Shown one piece after another: positions 1 through 7,041 of a DNA stretch of 40,674 nt. The notes under the pieces were generated by a model, which did no database searches, was not told the origin of the DNA, and saw only the letters and a list, made by a program, of their open reading frames with translations. Made by a program: the position numbers and the translations under genes. The stretch comes from Prosthecobacter sp. Its GTDB lineage: Bacteria > Verrucomicrobiota > Verrucomicrobiia > Verrucomicrobiales > Verrucomicrobiaceae. The DNA lies in assembly GCF_029946185.1 (NCBI RefSeq), contig NZ_JAQSEA010000137.1, forward strand, positions 1-40,674. Direction: 5' to 3'. How positions within the stretch are numbered: the stretch's first letter is position 1; every line of letters begins with the position of its first letter.

Positions 1-719
1 CGGAAGTAGCTGTAAGTGCGCAGGAAATCGAGTTCGAGGCCGTCGAGATCGTAGTTCTCACACAGCTCGCGAATGAGGGCGAACTTTTGCGCCCGAACCT
101 CGGGGACGGCCCAGTTTTGCACGAGGTCGGCTCCGCGCAAGGAGCCGGGTTTGAGGCGGTATTCGGGATGCTCGACGTAATGTTTTGTGACGCTCATGCC
201 GATACTTCCGCCGGGTTTGTCGCCGGGCTTGGGATCGCTGAACTCCTTGTGATGGGCATCGTTCATGCGGAAGGAGATGAAGGCGGCCTGCTGGCGCTGA
301 CGACAGCGTTCGATGAAGACCTGCACGACATCACCGCCATCCAAGACAAATTGGCCGAAGGGATCGGGCTTCTGGCCGTAGCGCTGCTTGATCCAGGCGT
401 AGTGCTCTGCCAGTGGCAGGACCTTGCTGGGCCACATGGGAACCATGCCGAGGCCGGGCTGGAGGAGATTTGCGTCCACGAGTCCGGTCACTTCATCCAC
501 CGTGGCTTCGAGCATCTCTTTGCGAAAAGGTTCCCGCTCTTTGTGGAAGGGGCTGACGCAGGAGGTGATGTTTGTTGTGTCGTTGCTGTACAGAACCCGA
601 GGTGCGGTTCGTGAGGGGTTCGCTGCATTAGCAAGCCATGGCAAGGCTGCGGCGGTCTTGATGAAGCGGCGGCGTGTGGTGCCTGATCGACTCACCCGCA
701 TCATTTGTGTTTTGTTCAT
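1..719 (-). CDS. Tat-exported glycosyl-hydrolase-like TIM-barrel protein, 3' end outside window
   Basis: The reverse strand is open from an ATG at 719 to the window edge, giving about 239 residues of a longer protein. The N terminus carries a twin-arginine signal (TRRRFIKTAAALPWLANA, residues about 15-32), so export in folded form by the Tat system is likely. Residues about 42-75 (VLYSNDTTNITSC, then PFHKE) and the late motif YDLDGLELDFLR resemble the start and a beta-strand end of hypothetical glycosyl-hydrolase-like barrels common in Planctomycetes and Verrucomicrobia; in such barrels the D-E-D run often lies at the active-site face. Substrate cannot be read from this part. It stands alone behind a long non-coding stretch, so it probably has its own promoter. 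The plus-strand frames over it are shadows. Confidence is good for the gene, moderate for the fold, low for any reaction. Confidence 0.72.
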   Translation of the reverse strand, partial: MNKTQMMRVSRSGTTRRRFIKTAAALPWLANAANPSRTAPRVLYSNDTTNITSCVSPFHKEREPFRKEMLEATVDEVTGLVDANLLQPGLGMVPMWPSKVLPLAEHYAWIKQRYGQKPDPFGQFVLDGGDVVQVFIERCRQRQQAAFISFRMNDAHHKEFSDPKPGDKPGGSIGMSVTKHYVEHPEYRLKPGSLRGADLVQNWAVPEVRAQKFALIRELCENYDLDGLELDFLRTYSYF

Positions 720-966
720 GCAATTGAATAAGTACATCGGTTTTCTGTTTTGCTACCCTCTACTTCTGCTCTGGATTGATGAGCAACGGCACGAAGCTGG
801 TGCCTGCGAGAGGTAACGCAATCTTGATCCCCTAAATCGGCAAGCCGCGGTAGATAACCGGAAAGTCCACGAGTACTTGTGGGCGCAGGACGGGCTTTTT
901 GGCCACACGCGCTGACGGAGGAAATCGTCTGTATCATTGGAAGGTTTGACAGGCATTGGGAGCCTT

Positions 967-995
967 TAGCTCATCTCGCGGGAGCGAGATGGCTA
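967..995. repeat. Hairpin with TAGC/GCTA and CATCTCGC/GCGAGATG stem
   Basis: CATCTCGC (972-979) pairs with GCGAGATG (984-991) around a GGGA tetraloop. After a single bulged T (971), TAGC (967-970) pairs with GCTA (992-995). Its right arm reads GAGATGGCT, the same core as the hairpin at 1131-1158, so the two may be related copies of a small palindromic element. Confidence 0.6.
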
Positions 996-1014
996 CTTTC
1001 TAGACACCGCTTTC

Positions 1015-1057
1015 CTCGTTCTGAATCCTGGGTGTTTGCGGAGCTTTCCAGAACGAG
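1015..1057. repeat. Inverted repeat CTCGTTCTG / CAGAACGAG
   Basis: A perfect 9-base inverted repeat (1015-1023 with 1049-1057) is separated by 25 bases. It lies between the two related hairpins of this intergenic region. Function unknown. Confidence 0.5.
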
Positions 1058-1078
1058 CTGATGCTCGGGAGTACTTTG

Positions 1079-1100
1079 CTTGGCGGAGAGCTGCGCCAAG
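1079..1100. repeat. Hairpin CTTGGCG / CGCCAAG
   Basis: A perfect 7-base stem (1079-1085 with 1094-1100) closes an 8-base loop. It lies 31 bases from the terminator-like hairpin at 1131-1158. Function unknown. Confidence 0.5.
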
Positions 1101-1130
1101 GCGAAGTGGAAATTGCGAGGCGCTATAAAT

Positions 1131-1158
1131 GCAGCCATCTCTTTTGTGAGATGGCTGC
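1131..1158 (-). terminator. Terminator-like hairpin after the oxidoreductase operon
   Basis: GCAGCCATCTC (1131-1141) pairs perfectly over 11 bases with GAGATGGCTGC (1148-1158) around a 6-base loop. It begins about 25 bases past the stop codon of the minus-strand aldo/keto reductase gene. In that direction only a weak T-rich run follows (ATTTATAG), so it may stop or protect the transcript without being a textbook intrinsic terminator. Confidence 0.5.
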
Positions 1159-1182
1159 GCTAATGAGGTGCGGAAGTCGGTG

Positions 1183-2217
1183 CTACTTGGTTGGGAACGG
1201 ATTGCGCTCTTCGAAGCCGCTCTGGTGCCAGTAGGGGTAGATCTTTGGTTTTTCGCTGACGGCATCGAGCTTGGCCACTTGTTCAGTGGTGAGGTTCCAG
1301 CCGACGGCACCGAGGTTTTGGCGGAGCTGCTCTTCGTTGCGGGCACCGATGATGACGGTGGAAACGGTGGGGCGCTGGAGGAGCCAGTTTAGAGCGACTT
1401 GCGGGACGGTCCTGCCGGTTTCGGCGGCGACTTCGTCGAGGGCATCGACGACCTTGTAGAGGTATTCGTCGTCCACCTGCGGGCCCATGGAAGAGCTGAG
1501 CTTGTGATTGAGGCGGCTGGTTTCTGGACGTGGCTGATTGCGACGGAGCTTGCCAGTGAGGCGGCCCCAGCCGAGGGGACTCCAGACGACGGCACCGACT
1601 TTTTGATCGACGCCGAGGGGCATGAGCTCCCACTCATAGTCACGACCGATGAGGGAGTAGTAGGTCTGATTGGCGACGTATTTCGTCAGGCCAAATTTGT
1701 CGGCATGGGCGAGGGATTTCATGAGGTGCCAGCCGGAGAAATTGGACACGCCGATGTAGCGGATTTTTCCTGCTCGGACGAGATCGTCGAGGGTGCCGAC
1801 GACTTCTTCGACCGGGGTCATGGCATCGAAGCCGTGAAGCTGATAGAGATCGATGTAGTCGGTGCCGAGGCGCTTGAGGCTGTTTTCCACGGAGCGGATG
1901 AGATGCCAGCGGGAAGAGCCGACGTTGTTCGGGCCTTCGCCAAAGCGGAAGGTGCCTTTGGTGGAGATGAGGACTTGGTCGCGACGGCCTTTGATGGCTT
2001 GACCGAGGATTTCTTCGGCGAGACCGTTTGAGTAGATGTCGGCCGAGTCAAACATGTTGAGCCCGTTTTCCAGGCAGATGTCGATGAGACGGGAGGCTTC
2101 GGCGACGTCGGAGGTGCCCCACTCTTTGAAGAATTCTGTACCACCGCCAAAGGTGCCGGTGCCGAGTGTGAGTGCGGGGACTTTGAAGCCGGAGCCGCCG
2201 AGTTGTCTGTATTCCAT
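1183..2217 (-). CDS. Aldo/keto reductase
   Basis: This 344-residue protein is a full-length NADPH-dependent aldo/keto reductase of the bacterial type that acts on aldehydes and ketones in the cytoplasm. The family tetrad is visible: D57 and Y62 in FDSADIYSNG, K87 in ISTKGTF, and H128 in YQLHGFD. The opening MEYRQLGGSGFKVPALTLGT and the cofactor-binding IIGARNEEQLRQN (about 289-301) are also typical, and WSPLGWGRLTGK (about 212-223) is the usual loop before it. It is the last gene of a three-gene minus-strand run and starts 30 bases after the luciferase-like monooxygenase gene; a hairpin follows its stop. With its neighbours it probably removes reactive carbonyls. The exact substrate cannot be told from sequence. 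Confidence 0.92.
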   Translation of the reverse strand: MEYRQLGGSGFKVPALTLGTGTFGGGTEFFKEWGTSDVAEASRLIDICLENGLNMFDSADIYSNGLAEEILGQAIKGRRDQVLISTKGTFRFGEGPNNVGSSRWHLIRSVENSLKRLGTDYIDLYQLHGFDAMTPVEEVVGTLDDLVRAGKIRYIGVSNFSGWHLMKSLAHADKFGLTKYVANQTYYSLIGRDYEWELMPLGVDQKVGAVVWSPLGWGRLTGKLRRNQPRPETSRLNHKLSSSMGPQVDDEYLYKVVDALDEVAAETGRTVPQVALNWLLQRPTVSTVIIGARNEEQLRQNLGAVGWNLTTEQVAKLDAVSEKPKIYPYWHQSGFEERNPFPTK

Positions 2218-2247
2218 GGGAGTGTGGGTAGGGTTGAGTGGGTGAAG

Positions 2248-3267
2248 TTACGAATTGAAATGCTGCAGGCTTTTAAAAATATCGGAGGCGATTTCGAAGG
2301 AGTGCAAGCGCGCCTGTTGATCGTGGATGTGGGCGGTGGCGATGACTTCATCTGCGCCGGTGTCATTGAGCAGGACTTCGATCTGCTGGCGGAAAGTGTC
2401 CGGCCCGCCGACGGCGGAGCAGTGGGTCATGCGGGATACTTGTGAGGCCTCGACTGGATTCCAGAGTGAGTCGATGTCATCAACCGGGGGCTGCAATTGT
2501 GTGGGCCTGCCGCGAATGAGATTGAGGAAGACTTGCTGGAGCGAGGTGTAGAGGCGTCTGGCCTCGGAGTCCGAGTCTGCGGCGATGACATTCACGCCGA
2601 TCATCACGTGGGGTTTGTCCAGAGCTGCGGAGGGTTGGAACTGGGTGCGGTAGATGTCGAGTGCCTGATGCAGCAACTCGGGTGCGAAGTGGGAGGCGAA
2701 GGCAAAGGGCAGTCCCAGCTCTGCGGCGAGGGTGGCGCTGAAGGTGCTGCTGCCGAGAAGGTAGAGCGGGACATGGAGCCCCTGCCCCGGGACGGCGTGC
2801 ACGCGCTGCCCGGGCAGAGGTGAGCCGAGGAAACTCTGCAATTCCTGCACGTCTGCGGGAAAGGTATCGCCACTGCTGCCGAGGCCGCGACGCAGGGCGC
2901 GGGCGGTGAGCTGATCTCCGCCGGGTGCGCGTCCGAGGCCGAGATCGATGCGGCCGGGATAGAGTGACTCGAGCGTGCCGAACTGCTCGGCAATGACGAG
3001 TGGGGCGTGATTGGGCAGCATGATGCCGCCGGAGCCCACGCGGATGGTGGAGGTGCCACCGGCGATGTGACCAATGACGACCGAAGTGGCGGCGCTGGCG
3101 ACGCCGGGGATGTTGTGATGCTCGGCGACCCAGTAGCGGTGGTAGCCCCACTTCTCGGCGTGCTGAGCCAGATTCAATGAATGGCGGAAGGACTGCGCGG
3201 CCGTCTCGCCTTGCAGGATCGGCGACAGATCCAGGACGGAGTAGAGGAGGCCGGGGTGCGTATTCAT
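2248..3267 (-). CDS. Luciferase-like (LLM class) flavin-dependent monooxygenase
   Basis: This 339-residue protein belongs to the bacterial luciferase-like flavin monooxygenases, close to the YhbW/MsnO8 type. These enzymes use reduced FMN and oxygen to oxidise small organic compounds. Diagnostic stretches are YSVLDLSPI at the start, [20 protein letters not shown] (about 40-59), the phosphate-binding [20 protein letters not shown], and [17 protein letters not shown]. Length is normal for the family. Its ATG overlaps the stop of the upstream Old Yellow Enzyme gene by four bases (ATGA, 3264-3267), which indicates translational coupling and a shared transcript. Substrate unknown; a role in electrophile or quinone metabolism is inferred only from the operon. 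Confidence 0.9.
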   Translation of the reverse strand: MNTHPGLLYSVLDLSPILQGETAAQSFRHSLNLAQHAEKWGYHRYWVAEHHNIPGVASAATSVVIGHIAGGTSTIRVGSGGIMLPNHAPLVIAEQFGTLESLYPGRIDLGLGRAPGGDQLTARALRRGLGSSGDTFPADVQELQSFLGSPLPGQRVHAVPGQGLHVPLYLLGSSTFSATLAAELGLPFAFASHFAPELLHQALDIYRTQFQPSAALDKPHVMIGVNVIAADSDSEARRLYTSLQQVFLNLIRGRPTQLQPPVDDIDSLWNPVEASQVSRMTHCSAVGGPDTFRQQIEVLLNDTGADEVIATAHIHDQQARLHSFEIASDIFKSLQHFNS

Positions 3268-4313
3268 GACGCAGGGTAATCGGTGTAGCCCTTGGCTCCG
3301 TCTGCATAGAACGTGGAGGGATCTGGAGTGTTCAGGGCGGCACCTGAGGCGAAGCGCTTTGGCAGATCGGGATTGGCGAGGAAGGGCACGCCAAAGGCGA
3401 CGGCATCGGCGTCACCGGCGGCGAGGATGACATTGCCGGAATCGAGGGTGAATTTTTCATTGGCCACATAGAGACCGCCGAAGGCCTTCTTTAACGCAGG
3501 GCCGATGCTATCCGGAGCCTGGCGCTCGCGTGCACAGATGAAAGCGATTTTGCGTCGGCCAAGCTCACGCGCGACGTAGCTGAAGGTTTCCAGGGGATTG
3601 GAATCGCCCATGTCATGTGAATCGCAGCGCGGAGCCAGATGCATGCCCACGCGATCGGCACCCCAGACGGAGATGACGGCATCGGCGACCTCAAGCATGA
3701 GACGGGCGCGGTTTTCCAAGGAGCCGCCGTAGTCGTCGGTACGCTGATTGGACTTGGATTGCAGGAACTGATCGAGCAGGTAGCCATTGGCACCGTGAAT
3801 CTCTACTCCGTCGAAACCGGCGAGCTTGGCGTTTTCAGCGCCTTTGCGAAAGGCTTCGATGATGCCGGGGATTTCGTTAAGTTCCAAGGCACGCGGGGTG
3901 ACGAAGGGCTTCTCTGGACGCACGAGGCTGACGTGGCCTGCTGGGGTGATGGCGCTGGGAGCTACGGGCAACGCGCCATCAAGAAACAGCGGATCTGAGA
4001 TGCGGCCCACATGCCAGAGCTGCAGGAAGATGCGGCCACCGGCTTCATGCACGGCCTGGGTGATGAGCTTCCAGCCGGTGACCTGCTCGTCCGACCAGAT
4101 GCCGGGGGTATTGGCATAACCGACGCCCATGGGTGTGACGGAGGTGGCTTCCGTGAGGATGAGGCCGGCGCTGGACCGCTGGCGGTAGTACTCGGCCATT
4201 AGGGCGTTTGGTATGCGCTGCTGACCTGCTCGAGCGCGTGTGAGTGGGGCTAGGAAGATGCGGTTCGGGAGAGTGAGTGAGCCGAGCTGGAGGGGATCGA
4301 AGAGAGTGGGCAT
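3264..4313 (-). CDS. Old Yellow Enzyme family NADH:flavin oxidoreductase (alkene reductase)
   Basis: This 349-residue protein is a full-length FMN-containing Old Yellow Enzyme of the NemA/xenobiotic-reductase type. It should reduce activated C=C bonds of enones, quinones or nitro compounds with NAD(P)H. Seen directly: the FMN-binding start [13 protein letters not shown] with T25, the substrate-anion pair H173 and N176 in [15 protein letters not shown], and the family signature [17 protein letters not shown] (about 189-205). It is first in a minus-strand trio with the monooxygenase and aldo/keto reductase, and is divergent from an ArsR-type regulator. The spacer before its ATG carries a TTGTTC-N9-GAACAA palindrome, 16 bases upstream, a reasonable repressor site. 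Induction by electrophiles is inferred, by analogy with regulators of other alkene reductases. Confidence 0.93.
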   Translation of the reverse strand: MPTLFDPLQLGSLTLPNRIFLAPLTRARAGQQRIPNALMAEYYRQRSSAGLILTEATSVTPMGVGYANTPGIWSDEQVTGWKLITQAVHEAGGRIFLQLWHVGRISDPLFLDGALPVAPSAITPAGHVSLVRPEKPFVTPRALELNEIPGIIEAFRKGAENAKLAGFDGVEIHGANGYLLDQFLQSKSNQRTDDYGGSLENRARLMLEVADAVISVWGADRVGMHLAPRCDSHDMGDSNPLETFSYVARELGRRKIAFICARERQAPDSIGPALKKAFGGLYVANEKFTLDSGNVILAAGDADAVAFGVPFLANPDLPKRFASGAALNTPDPSTFYADGAKGYTDYPAS

Positions 4314-4328
4314 GATCAGTTAGTTCTT

Positions 4329-4349
4329 TTGTTCACATTTACCGAACAA
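4329..4349. promoter_or_regulatory. Candidate operator: TTGTTC-N9-GAACAA palindrome
   Basis: A perfect 6+6 inverted repeat lies between the divergent Old Yellow Enzyme gene (ATG at 4313) and the ArsR-type regulator. Its 15-base centre-to-centre spacing and 21-base length suit a winged-helix dimer. I infer it is where the adjacent regulator binds to control both directions. Confidence 0.5.
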
Positions 4350-4443
4350 TGGAATGATTGAACTGCAAGTGAAATTAATGTAGTATCCGTTCATCAGACC
4401 TCTCCACCATCCTTCAGCCGATAGTTTCACAGTCGCAGGCATC

Positions 4444-4725
4444 ATGCATGCGCTCTCAGATCCCGTGCGTCTCAGCATCGTAGCCGAGCTGCGCAAGGCT
4501 GAGGAGGGACTCAACTGCGTGGAGACCAGCGGCCGCCTGAAATGCACCATCCCCAAGTCCACCTGCTCACAGCATTACCGCATTTTGCGTGAGTCGGGTA
4601 TCATCCACAGCGAGCGCCGTGGTGTGGAAATGACGAGTAAGGTGCGGCGCAAGGAACTGGACAGCCGCTTTCCCGGACTGCTGGATGCCATATTGAAATC
4701 ATGGCGTCGTGAGCATGGGGAGTGA
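4444..4725 (+). CDS. ArsR-type winged-helix regulator with three cysteines
   Basis: From ATG 4444 this gives 93 residues with a clear ArsR-type winged helix: MHALSDPVRLSIVAELRKAE, recognition region PKSTCSQHYRILRESGIIHS, then the wing ERRGVEMTSKVRR. Cysteines 25, 34 and 41 lie around the DNA-recognition helix and could sense thiol-reactive compounds, which fits control of the divergent oxidoreductase operon. The start is doubtful. The frame is open for 20 more codons upstream (4384-4443), reading IRPLHHPSADSFTVAGIMHA, which looks like the usual N terminus of this family, but it has no ATG, GTG or TTG; one step further up the codons are ATG TAG (4378-4383). The annotated ATG therefore probably gives a shortened form, or a rare start such as ATC 4393 is used. 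The gene converges on the phosphodiesterase gene with 6 bases between stops. Confidence 0.8.
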   Translation: MHALSDPVRLSIVAELRKAEEGLNCVETSGRLKCTIPKSTCSQHYRILRESGIIHSERRGVEMTSKVRRKELDSRFPGLLDAILKSWRREHGE

Positions 4726-4731
4726 CGGCTC

Positions 4732-5547
4732 TCAGGGCTGTCTTGGGATGGGCTCAATGCCAAACTCCCGTGCCACGGGCAAAGCTTTTGCCAGATCATT
4801 CACGAGCGGGAAATCGACCCCGGAGCTCCATTGGCGGCGGAGCCCTTCGGATGTTTCATCGTGGTAATAATTCACGAACACGCCTGCGGCTTTGAGTAGC
4901 TTGACCGCCTGAACGGGAACTTCGCCTTTGCCGAGGAGTTGAATGAACTGTGCTTTCATGGCGATGGTTTCCTGCGCGTATGCCATCGATCCATTCTGCC
5001 GCTCCATGTTGCAGATGAGGATGCCTGGCACAGCGGCACGGGCGGCCTTGGCTGCATCGGCGGAGGCAGCGAGGAAGGCTTGATGTGTGCGGCCCGTTTT
5101 GGCGATTGCCTTGGCCGTGGCTTCGCCGAGGGCGGCACCGCCTTTGAGGTGGCAGTTAAGCCAGACGTTCCTGGGAAACACTGCCAGCGCTTCTTCAAAC
5201 GTGGGGATGCGTGTGCCGGCGAAACGGGCATCGAGCTTTGCGCCTGCGTCGAGCGCTTTGATCTCTGCGAGTGTGAGGTCAGAAACCTTTCCTTTGCCGT
5301 TTGTGGTGCGGTCCACCGTGGCGTCGTGCATGAGGATGAGAGCACCGTCTTTGGTGAACTGAATGTCGAACTCGATCATGTGGGCACCGAGGCGGACAGC
5401 CTCAACCAGCGCGGGAATGGTGTTTTCTGGATGAGTGCCCATGTCACCACGATGTGCACAAAGACCACGGGCGGGCATGTCTTCGGCATTGCATTGAAAC
5501 AGCGCGCCGAATGTCAGGACAATCAGGAGGATGTGGAGGCGTTTCAT
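4732..5547 (-). CDS. Exported glycerophosphodiester phosphodiesterase
   Basis: From ATG 5547 this is a 271-residue GDPD-family enzyme that cleaves glycerophosphodiesters to glycerol-3-phosphate and an alcohol. An N-terminal signal peptide (MKRLHILLIVLTFGALFQCNA) points to the periplasm. Catalytic residues are in place: H32 and R33 in AHRGDMGTHPENT, E41, metal ligands E59 and D61 in IEFDIQFTKDG, and the second histidine H74 in LMHDATVDRTTNG. I chose 5547 over an in-frame ATG at 5580 because it gives a clean signal peptide, and because the upstream bases in another frame encode the tail of a sialidase remnant whose TGA overlaps this ATG. It is last in the minus-strand run with the sialidase and RraA-like genes, so it is likely co-expressed and may recover phosphate or glycerol from host or biomass polymers. 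Confidence 0.9.
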   Translation of the reverse strand: MKRLHILLIVLTFGALFQCNAEDMPARGLCAHRGDMGTHPENTIPALVEAVRLGAHMIEFDIQFTKDGALILMHDATVDRTTNGKGKVSDLTLAEIKALDAGAKLDARFAGTRIPTFEEALAVFPRNVWLNCHLKGGAALGEATAKAIAKTGRTHQAFLAASADAAKAARAAVPGILICNMERQNGSMAYAQETIAMKAQFIQLLGKGEVPVQAVKLLKAAGVFVNYYHDETSEGLRRQWSSGVDFPLVNDLAKALPVAREFGIEPIPRQP

Positions 5548-5786
5548 GGTGACGAGATTTCTTTGCCGTTGGTCAGCCATTCAAGATTGAAGCGGGCAAA
5601 GTGCAACTCGTCCCAGCGGCCATAGGGATGCTCTATCTGGCGAAACAGGGAAGCGGGGCTGAAGAAGAGCAGCGTCTTCGAATCGAAGCGCTCCACTGCA
5701 CCGTGAGAACGCGGCGTGATGAGTTCTTCGCGGCAGAGACGAATGAAGAACGATGAGTGAGGCAGAAGGACAACCCACGCGGGAGG
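5544..5786 (-). pseudogene. Remnant of a second sialidase gene (C-terminal part)
   Basis: One minus-strand frame, open after a TAG (5787-5789), reads WVVLLPHSSFFIRL, then AVERFDSKTLLFFSPASLFR, then HPYGRWDELHFARFNLEWLT and stops at a TGA overlapping the phosphodiesterase ATG. These pieces match, in order, the end of the intact sialidase just upstream (GGIVRYDHDGKSLILFSNPH and LTLARFNLEWLTTHQ). At the base level, 5571-5600 matches 5807-5836 at about 26 of 30 positions. The segments between the matching blocks are missing and no start remains. I read it as a decayed paralogue from a tandem duplication. It could also be a degenerate fusion that still serves as a translated leader for the phosphodiesterase gene. 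Confidence 0.7.
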
Positions 5787-5793
5787 CTATCCA

Positions 5794-6999
5794 TCACTGG
5801 TGAGTGGTCAGCCATTCCAAATTGAATCGGGCCAACGTCAGGCGACCTCCGGCAAAGTGGGCCAGCGCTGAACCGTCGCCGCTGCGGCCGTAGAAGCAGA
5901 GGATGGTGCCGCTCTTGGTGACGGCGATGTCTGAATACATGCTGGGGCCGGGTTCGATGGTTTTGCTCACGGGCCAGGTTTTGCCTTCATCGCGGCTGAT
6001 CTTTACACTGACGTTTTTGCGGTCGCGGTTTTTGCCGGGCTCGGCTTTGCCTTTCTCTTTCTCGAGGTTGTGCGGATTGGAGAAGAGGATGAGGCTCTTA
6101 CCATCGTGATCATAGCGAACGATGCCGCCCATGCAGATGGGTTCGAGCAGGGCGTCGTCAAACTTGGGTGTGCTCCAGTTCGTGGCGCCGTCTTTGCTGA
6201 CGGTGACGAGGCGACGGTGGGCCTTTGATTCACTGCGTACATTGAGCATGACGCTGCCGTCGTTGAGTTCGATGGCGACGGTTTCGTTGGGGTTGATCCA
6301 TTCCTCAGTGCATGGCACGGCGATGTCGCCAGCCTTCCATGTTTTGCCTTGATCATCGCTGAAAATGGTAGCGGTGACGCTGGGGCGATGTGCATTGCCA
6401 CCCTTGCCGGTGGAGAGCCAGACTGGGACGACGAAGCGACCCGTCTTGAGCTGGATGCTGTGGTCTGGCCCGGTGGCGAGCACCTTCCAGTCGTAGTCTT
6501 TCTTGAAGGCATCAAAGGCGGAGGTGATCTCAGACGGCTTGCTCCAGGTAAGGCCATCGTCTTCGCTGCGCTGATAGAAGCAGCGCTCGTATTCAAGGCA
6601 GAAGAGCATGTGAACGGTGCCGTCCTTGCCGGCGATGAGTACGGGGTTGTTGTAGGTCACGTCGTTGGGATCGACGTTCTTCATCTTGAGCGCGAAGGGG
6701 TTCTTGGTCTTGGGTCCTTCGACATTGGCGATGCTTTGCGGTTCGCTCCATGTTTTGCCTTCATCGGTGCTGCGGCGGAGGAGAATGCGGATGTCGTCCC
6801 AATCGCTGACACCGGCAGCACGCTTGCGGGCTTCACACCAAGTGAGCACGGTTCCATTGGCAGTGACGACGATACCGGGGATGTGATAGAGCTGGTAGGC
6901 GGGATTATCGCCGCCGATGAAGAGATCTTGTTTTTCGATGAAGGGTTCGGCGGCGGCGAGGGAGCCGCAAAGGAGCAGGAGGAAGGAGAGGTGTTTCAT
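5794..6999 (-). CDS. Exported sialidase-family protein (BNR repeats)
   Basis: This 401-residue protein has a signal peptide (MKHLSFLLLLCGSLAAA) and a six-bladed sialidase fold, judged by Asp-boxes STDEGKTW (77-84), SEDDGLTW (145-152), SDDQGKTW (214-221), a degenerate SKDGATNW and SRDEGKTW (335-342). The family removes terminal sialic acids from glycans. Other conserved parts are the glutamate in NPNETVAIEL (E239), R255 in NVRSE, an arginine near 327 and tyrosine 355 in MYSDIAV. One key position differs: the usual FRIP/YRIP is YHIP here, so the first arginine of the carboxylate-binding triad is His39. The true substrate may therefore not be a standard sialic acid. It sits between the beta-helix gene and the sialidase remnant in one run of exported proteins. 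Confidence 0.87.
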   Translation of the reverse strand: MKHLSFLLLLCGSLAAAEPFIEKQDLFIGGDNPAYQLYHIPGIVVTANGTVLTWCEARKRAAGVSDWDDIRILLRRSTDEGKTWSEPQSIANVEGPKTKNPFALKMKNVDPNDVTYNNPVLIAGKDGTVHMLFCLEYERCFYQRSEDDGLTWSKPSEITSAFDAFKKDYDWKVLATGPDHSIQLKTGRFVVPVWLSTGKGGNAHRPSVTATIFSDDQGKTWKAGDIAVPCTEEWINPNETVAIELNDGSVMLNVRSESKAHRRLVTVSKDGATNWSTPKFDDALLEPICMGGIVRYDHDGKSLILFSNPHNLEKEKGKAEPGKNRDRKNVSVKISRDEGKTWPVSKTIEPGPSMYSDIAVTKSGTILCFYGRSGDGSALAHFAGGRLTLARFNLEWLTTHQ

Positions 7000-7041
7000 G
7001 ATTGAGGGGGGGATTCAGGGGTTGGTGGTGAGACGCTGTAA

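Larger units (their letters stand above)
720..1182. other. Non-coding stretch with several hairpins
   Basis: This 463-base gap lies between the Tat-exported protein gene and the aldo/keto reductase gene, both on the minus strand. The short overlapping frames in it have no recognisable start site or domain, and I consider it non-coding. The left half should hold the promoter of the gene starting at 719, but I cannot pick a convincing -35/-10 pair. The right half (967-1158) holds four perfect or near-perfect inverted repeats, listed separately. Confidence 0.6.

Noticed and set aside
30-614. Plus-strand frame of 175 codons at the left edge
   Set aside because: The minus strand here encodes a Tat signal and a recognisable barrel protein; the plus frame is its shadow.
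716-956. Two overlapping minus-strand frames of 67 and 73 codons before the Tat-exported protein gene
   Set aside because: No start site, no hydrophobic or domain pattern, and they overlap each other; more likely promoter region.
5548-5580. Upstream in-frame ATG (5580) as start of the phosphodiesterase
   Set aside because: It adds 11 residues that would spoil the signal peptide, and the same bases encode the tail of the sialidase remnant in another frame.
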